Shown in pieces: positions 58,436 to 64,000 of a DNA stretch of 64,000 nucleotides. Below the pieces are notes generated by a model that saw only the letters and a program-made list of their open reading frames with translations, had not been told where the DNA came from and did not search any database. Positions within the stretch are counted from its first letter, which is position 1; the number at the start of each line of letters is the position of its first letter. Source of the DNA: Coriaria nepalensis (taxonomy: Eukaryota; Streptophyta; Magnoliopsida; Cucurbitales; Coriariaceae); assembly GCA_027186245.1 (NCBI GenBank), contig CP114490.1:4231001-4295000 (forward strand). The letters are read 5' to 3'. The position numbers and the translations under genes are program-made.

Positions 58436-58502
58436 GGCCTGGTTTGGCGAACCGGTTTAGAACCGGGCGACTGTTGGGCTTAATCAAGGCTCCAGTTGGG
58501 CC
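58436..58502 (-). promoter_or_regulatory. TGGGCY (site II) motifs, small membrane-protein promoter
   Basis: TTGGGCTT and TTGGGCCC within 25 bp, just upstream of the presumed leader exon. Confidence 0.4.
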
Positions 58503-58738
58503 CAAAACAGAAAACAAAACAAATAAAAAGAAAAAGTAGAGTAAAACTCAAACTTTCAATTATCTATTTAAGTCACCTAAGTTATATGAAAATGATAATT
58601 AATCCCTTCATCTATTAATTGTTAACAGTTTAGGTCCCAGTGTCCCACCCGCCACATCAGATACCCAAATATTAAAAAAGTTGATTGATCTAAACCTTCC
58701 CCTTAATCTAGAGAGAGAATAATAAAAAAAAATTAATT

Positions 58739-58770
<32 letters not shown>

Positions 58771-58984
58771 TATAAACTCATTATTTATAATATATATTAA
58801 ATATTAAAATAAATTTATAAAAATAATATTATAATTAAATTTAATATAATATGTGATTATAATTTATTATTATAAATTTGAGAACCATATTTAGTATTTA
58901 ATATCTAAATAGATAAATCATTGCAAGAAAAATTAATCTCAATAATTAATAAACCTGAATGAATTTTGTCATATTTTTTTTCAT
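58503..58984. other. AT-rich intergenic
   Basis: Includes a poly-A run followed by a TA dinucleotide repeat (about 58739-58774). No gene seen. Confidence 0.6.
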
Positions 58985-59795
58985 AATCGCAAGATAAACA
59001 TTATAATTCCTCTTCTAATATCTAATTTCGTCACAATAGAAACATATTCTATCCCTATTGTTCTTCTTTGTTTTACGAACCATTTTCTTGCCTTGTTTCT
59101 TAAACTTGCCTTCTTAGTAGTAGAAGAGGTTCTTATAGGCAACATGTGCTTATTTTTCTTGATGGATTTTCAGTTGTTTTTAACATCTTATGCAAATAGT
59201 GAAGCCCGGATTCCATCTCATTCATAAGGAAGTTCAACACAAATATAATGAATGAATTAGGGAATAATTGCAATATCAAATTATTAATTAACTTCGAACC
59301 CATTATTAGGTCAAGTTTCTCTAGCTATTCAATATAAGCAATCATCTTCAACACATCTACAATATCCAGTTTCATTATATAGAAACATATTTCATCCTTG
59401 TTCTTCTTCTTCGCTTTAAGGACCATTTTCTTATCTTGTTTCTTAGACTTAGTATTTCCCTTCTTATAGTAGAAGAGGTTCCCATAGGCAACACATGCCT
59501 ATATTTCTTGATGAAATTTTCGATTGTTTATAACATCTTATGCAAATCATGAAGCCCAGTTCCAACTTATTGATAAAGAAGTTCAGCACAAACAACTTAT
59601 TCATAAGGGAGTGATTGCAGGATCCCGTTATTAATTAATTTCGAATCCATTACTAGGTTGAGTTTCTCTAGCTATTCAATATAGATAATCATCCTCAATA
59701 CATATTCACCGACAGATGTGTCCTCAACCATTTTCATATGAAATACTGTCTTAGATATCTCTAACTCTCTTTCTCCGGCAAATGTGTATCATCAT
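58985..59795 (-). mobile_element. Copia gag remnant, partially tandem-duplicated
   Basis: Minus-strand reading gives gag motifs typical of copia elements: MKMVEDTSVGEYVLRMI (about 59740), IYIE..LEKLNLVMDSKL, then LHDLHKML and a Lys-rich linker. A second copy of the same block (LEKLDLIMGSKLINNLIL, LHYLHKMLKTTE, Lys-rich) ends in a degenerate zinc knuckle CFYCDEIRY..KRNYNVYLA (about 59045). The units are about 350 bp each, boundary near 59370. Many stops. No LTRs or pol found. Confidence 0.75.
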
Positions 59796-59863
59796 TATTA
59801 AATAGCTGATTTGATGATCATGAGGTTGAGCTGTATGACGAAAACCGAACCGCTTGCTTGCAG

Positions 59864-59981
59864 GATTCTTGGAGATGTGTTCATGAGGGCTTACCACACC
59901 GTGTTCGACTACGGCACCCTACGACTAGGCTTTGCAGAAGCTGCTCGATTATATCACAGATCCTGCTTAATTGATGCATAA
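59864..59981 (+). pseudogene. Orphan last exon of a phytepsin-like aspartic protease
   Basis: After a 3' splice site (TTGCTTGCAG) the frame reads [17 protein letters not shown] and LRLGFAEAA. This is the C-terminal signature of plant vacuolar aspartic proteases (phytepsin/cyprosin family), whose last exon usually begins inside the Trp codon of WILGDVF, as here. The usual stop after FAEAA is lost and the frame runs on 11 codons. No other exons occur in the window: the upstream side is copia gag debris and the downstream side is the G-patch gene. A gene fragment, probably captured or left by rearrangement. Confidence 0.8.
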
Positions 59982-60472
59982 AATACACTTACATACTCTC
60001 CTCCATAATAACCTTGTATTAATACCCTACACTGCTTTCTCTTGTTAACTACTTACTTTAAGAACTCAATAGCCTCGTCATTTCGGAGTCAGGGACAACA
60101 AAGCAGAGCAACCACACGCTGAGATCAACCAAGCAAATGGGTGCCGTAAGAAAGATTAAGGACTAATAAATTGAATTAGGCACTCCTTCACCAAGCAAGA
60201 ATTGCAAAATTAGGTACCAAGTGATGACGATATCCAATGAATCGTTTCATACTTTCATTGGTCTCTAAAGCCGTCTTTCCTTGAAACAATAGCACTATAC
60301 AAAACACTAGCAATAATGACTGTTTTCGAGTCAACTGAGAAGCTCGTTACTACAAGAGTATACTGGGAATATAAATTACATAGCCCAAAAGAGAAATCCG
60401 TGAAGAACATAGATCAGGTGCAAACCAATTGCGCAGCTGCAAAAGGGCTTTTTTTGTTGTTGCTATATTCAA
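59982..60472. other. Intergenic
   Basis: No gene seen; includes the 3' flank of the G-patch gene. Confidence 0.6.
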
Positions 60473-62753
<2,281 letters not shown>

Positions 62754-63334
62754 CTATTGTTCCTAAACAGGATAGAGTAAGGGGGAAAAAAATCAAAAAT
62801 TAAAATATGTTCAAATGTATAGCTCTGGACTATCAACAGCCTCAGACCACTGACCCAAATTCATGTAAACTTGTGTTGTTCCTTTCAGCTTAAGGAGAAG
62901 AACAACGTGCCGAATTTGAAAACGAAAAAGCATAATCTAATGATGTTATAATATCAATTTCATCCTAAAGCCAAAAAAAAACACGCTCCAATCTTCAGCA
63001 AAATAAAATATACAGCTCAAAAATACTAAACAATGAGAAATAAACACAAAAACTCTTCTGAAATCGATCGAACAGGGCCATTACAAACAAACTCAAATGC
63101 ACAAACGCTAGGTCAGGAAACAGCCTAAAAGAAAGACTTTTGATTACAGAGCCATATCTTGAACAAATAGAAAAAAAAAATTAGTAGCAAGAAATCAAAT
63201 ACATAAGAATTGATGAGAAATGCAGACGAGAAATAACCTCAAAATCTGAGAATCAGAGAAAGTAACAGAATTCCGAGGGAGGGGAAGAGCCTGCTACTTC
63301 AAAAACGAAGAACTCGCCTCGACCTGAATCACTT
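62754..63334. other. Leader and 5'-UTR intron of the G-patch gene
   Basis: A 3' splice site (CTGTTTAG) just upstream of the start codon and a donor-like GAG/GTTATT near 63237 suggest a noncoding first exon around 63238-63300. No other gene seen. Confidence 0.45.
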
Positions 63335-63395
63335 ATTGGGCCGGGATACAGTTTTGGGCCGGCCTACAAATACTTTTACCACGATTGGGCTACAG
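63335..63395 (-). promoter_or_regulatory. TGGGCY (site II) cluster, G-patch gene promoter
   Basis: Three motifs (ATTGGGCC, TTTGGGCC, ATTGGGCT) in about 60 bp right before the presumed transcription start of the G-patch gene. Confidence 0.45.
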
Positions 63396-63636
63396 GGAAT
63401 ATTGCCTAATACACAAATTCAGATTTCTCAGCGCTTAACTCGATTAATCATAGCTTTTCGAATGACATGATGTGTGAGATTGAAACTCGGTTACAGTAAG
63501 TCGACATATCATAATCTTCTATATGAAACTGAAAATATCTTTTCACTTACCTAGTATTCCTAGTGGCTGGTGATTAAAAAAAAAAATATATATATATATA
63601 GATATAGTCATTCTACTAGAAGGTAGAGTACAAGAA

Positions 63637-63899
63637 CTAGTGATTCTTTTTGAAAACGAGATGATGGCAAGTGTTGTCACAAGGGTAAGGACAATCAATG
63701 GCCTTCACATTTGCTCGATCAAAGTACCAATCACCGACCGCTACTGCGATGGTCTTGTTTCCGATCCGAGGAGAATCATCGGAAAACCATGTGTCCTGCC
63801 TCTCACTCTGGCAGTGAGAAAAACATGAGTTTATAAAGAACCCACTTCCATTCAATCTAGAGAAGTCATTGACCACATTCAGCAACTGATTCCGGAATC
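63637..63899 (-). CDS. PAE: Pectin acetylesterase, last exon (partial; continues beyond window)
   Basis: The exon starts after a 3' splice site (GATACAG at 63900) and ends at a TAG at 63637. It encodes the C-terminal end of carbohydrate esterase family 13: [19 protein letters not shown], then [18 protein letters not shown] with the conserved NSCxxHCQ motif that holds the catalytic His, [20 protein letters not shown] and [15 protein letters not shown]. These enzymes are secreted and remove acetyl groups from wall pectin. The remaining exons, including the catalytic Ser region, lie to the right of the window. No damage seen in this exon; assignment is confident, functionality cannot be judged. 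Confidence 0.92.
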
Positions 63900-64000
63900 C
63901 TGTATCCGATCGAAAAAACAAATAACATGTGTCCGTTACTATCGCTTAAGTTGATTCAAAATAGGAAAACTTTTTAAATTAAATCACCTTGCAGAATTTC

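Overview
This is a plant nuclear chromosome segment, almost certainly from a eudicot. It has AT-rich intergenic DNA, short GT-AG introns and plant-specific genes (nuclear-envelope NEAP, SPT16 of FACT, RLCK-type kinase, L-cysteine desulfhydrase, pectin acetylesterase). It also has a dense load of Ty1/copia, Ty3/gypsy, LINE, hAT and SINE-like DNA. I cannot name the species from sequence alone.

Layout. 1-8335: two degenerate copia elements in opposite orientation, the left one running off the window. 8522-17131: a nearly full-length but broken SPT16 copy, split by a very young, intact copia element (9511-14852) with identical-length LTRs and a perfect 5-bp target duplication. 17132-22091: a SINE-like insertion, a 7-bp tandem repeat, a small putative secreted Gly-rich protein gene and a seven-exon receptor-like kinase gene (minus). 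24725-27287: NEAP gene (minus, five exons, one apparent GC-AG intron). 29480-45445: a nested repeat block. A LINE on the minus strand is cut in two by a 9.06-kb Ty3/gypsy element (32452-41515, 5-bp target duplication GATTA). The gypsy element carries an internal 1.36-kb inversion of its protease-RT block. The LINE also holds a GC-rich insertion, and it abuts a broken hAT transposon. 45446-48955: AT-rich repeat-like DNA. 48956-51387: NYN/LOTUS-domain (MARF1-like) RNA-binding nuclease gene. 53928-55322: L-cysteine desulfhydrase (minus). 56612-57096: small two-exon membrane protein gene (minus). 58985-59981: a tandemly duplicated copia gag remnant and an orphan last exon of a phytepsin-like aspartic protease. 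60473-62753: G-patch plus C2H2 zinc-finger gene (minus, seven exons). 63637-63899: last exon of a pectin acetylesterase gene that continues beyond the window.

The host genes are independent single transcription units, as expected in plants; none form an operon. Four promoter-proximal intervals carry clusters of TGGGCY (site II) motifs typical of growth-associated genes. I found no evidence of an undescribed molecular system. The most notable observations are structural: the recent copia hit in SPT16, the gypsy element with an inverted core nested in a LINE, the orphan protease exon and the apparent GC-AG intron in NEAP. Exon coordinates were derived by hand from splice sites and reading-frame continuity, and each total CDS length was checked to be divisible by three.
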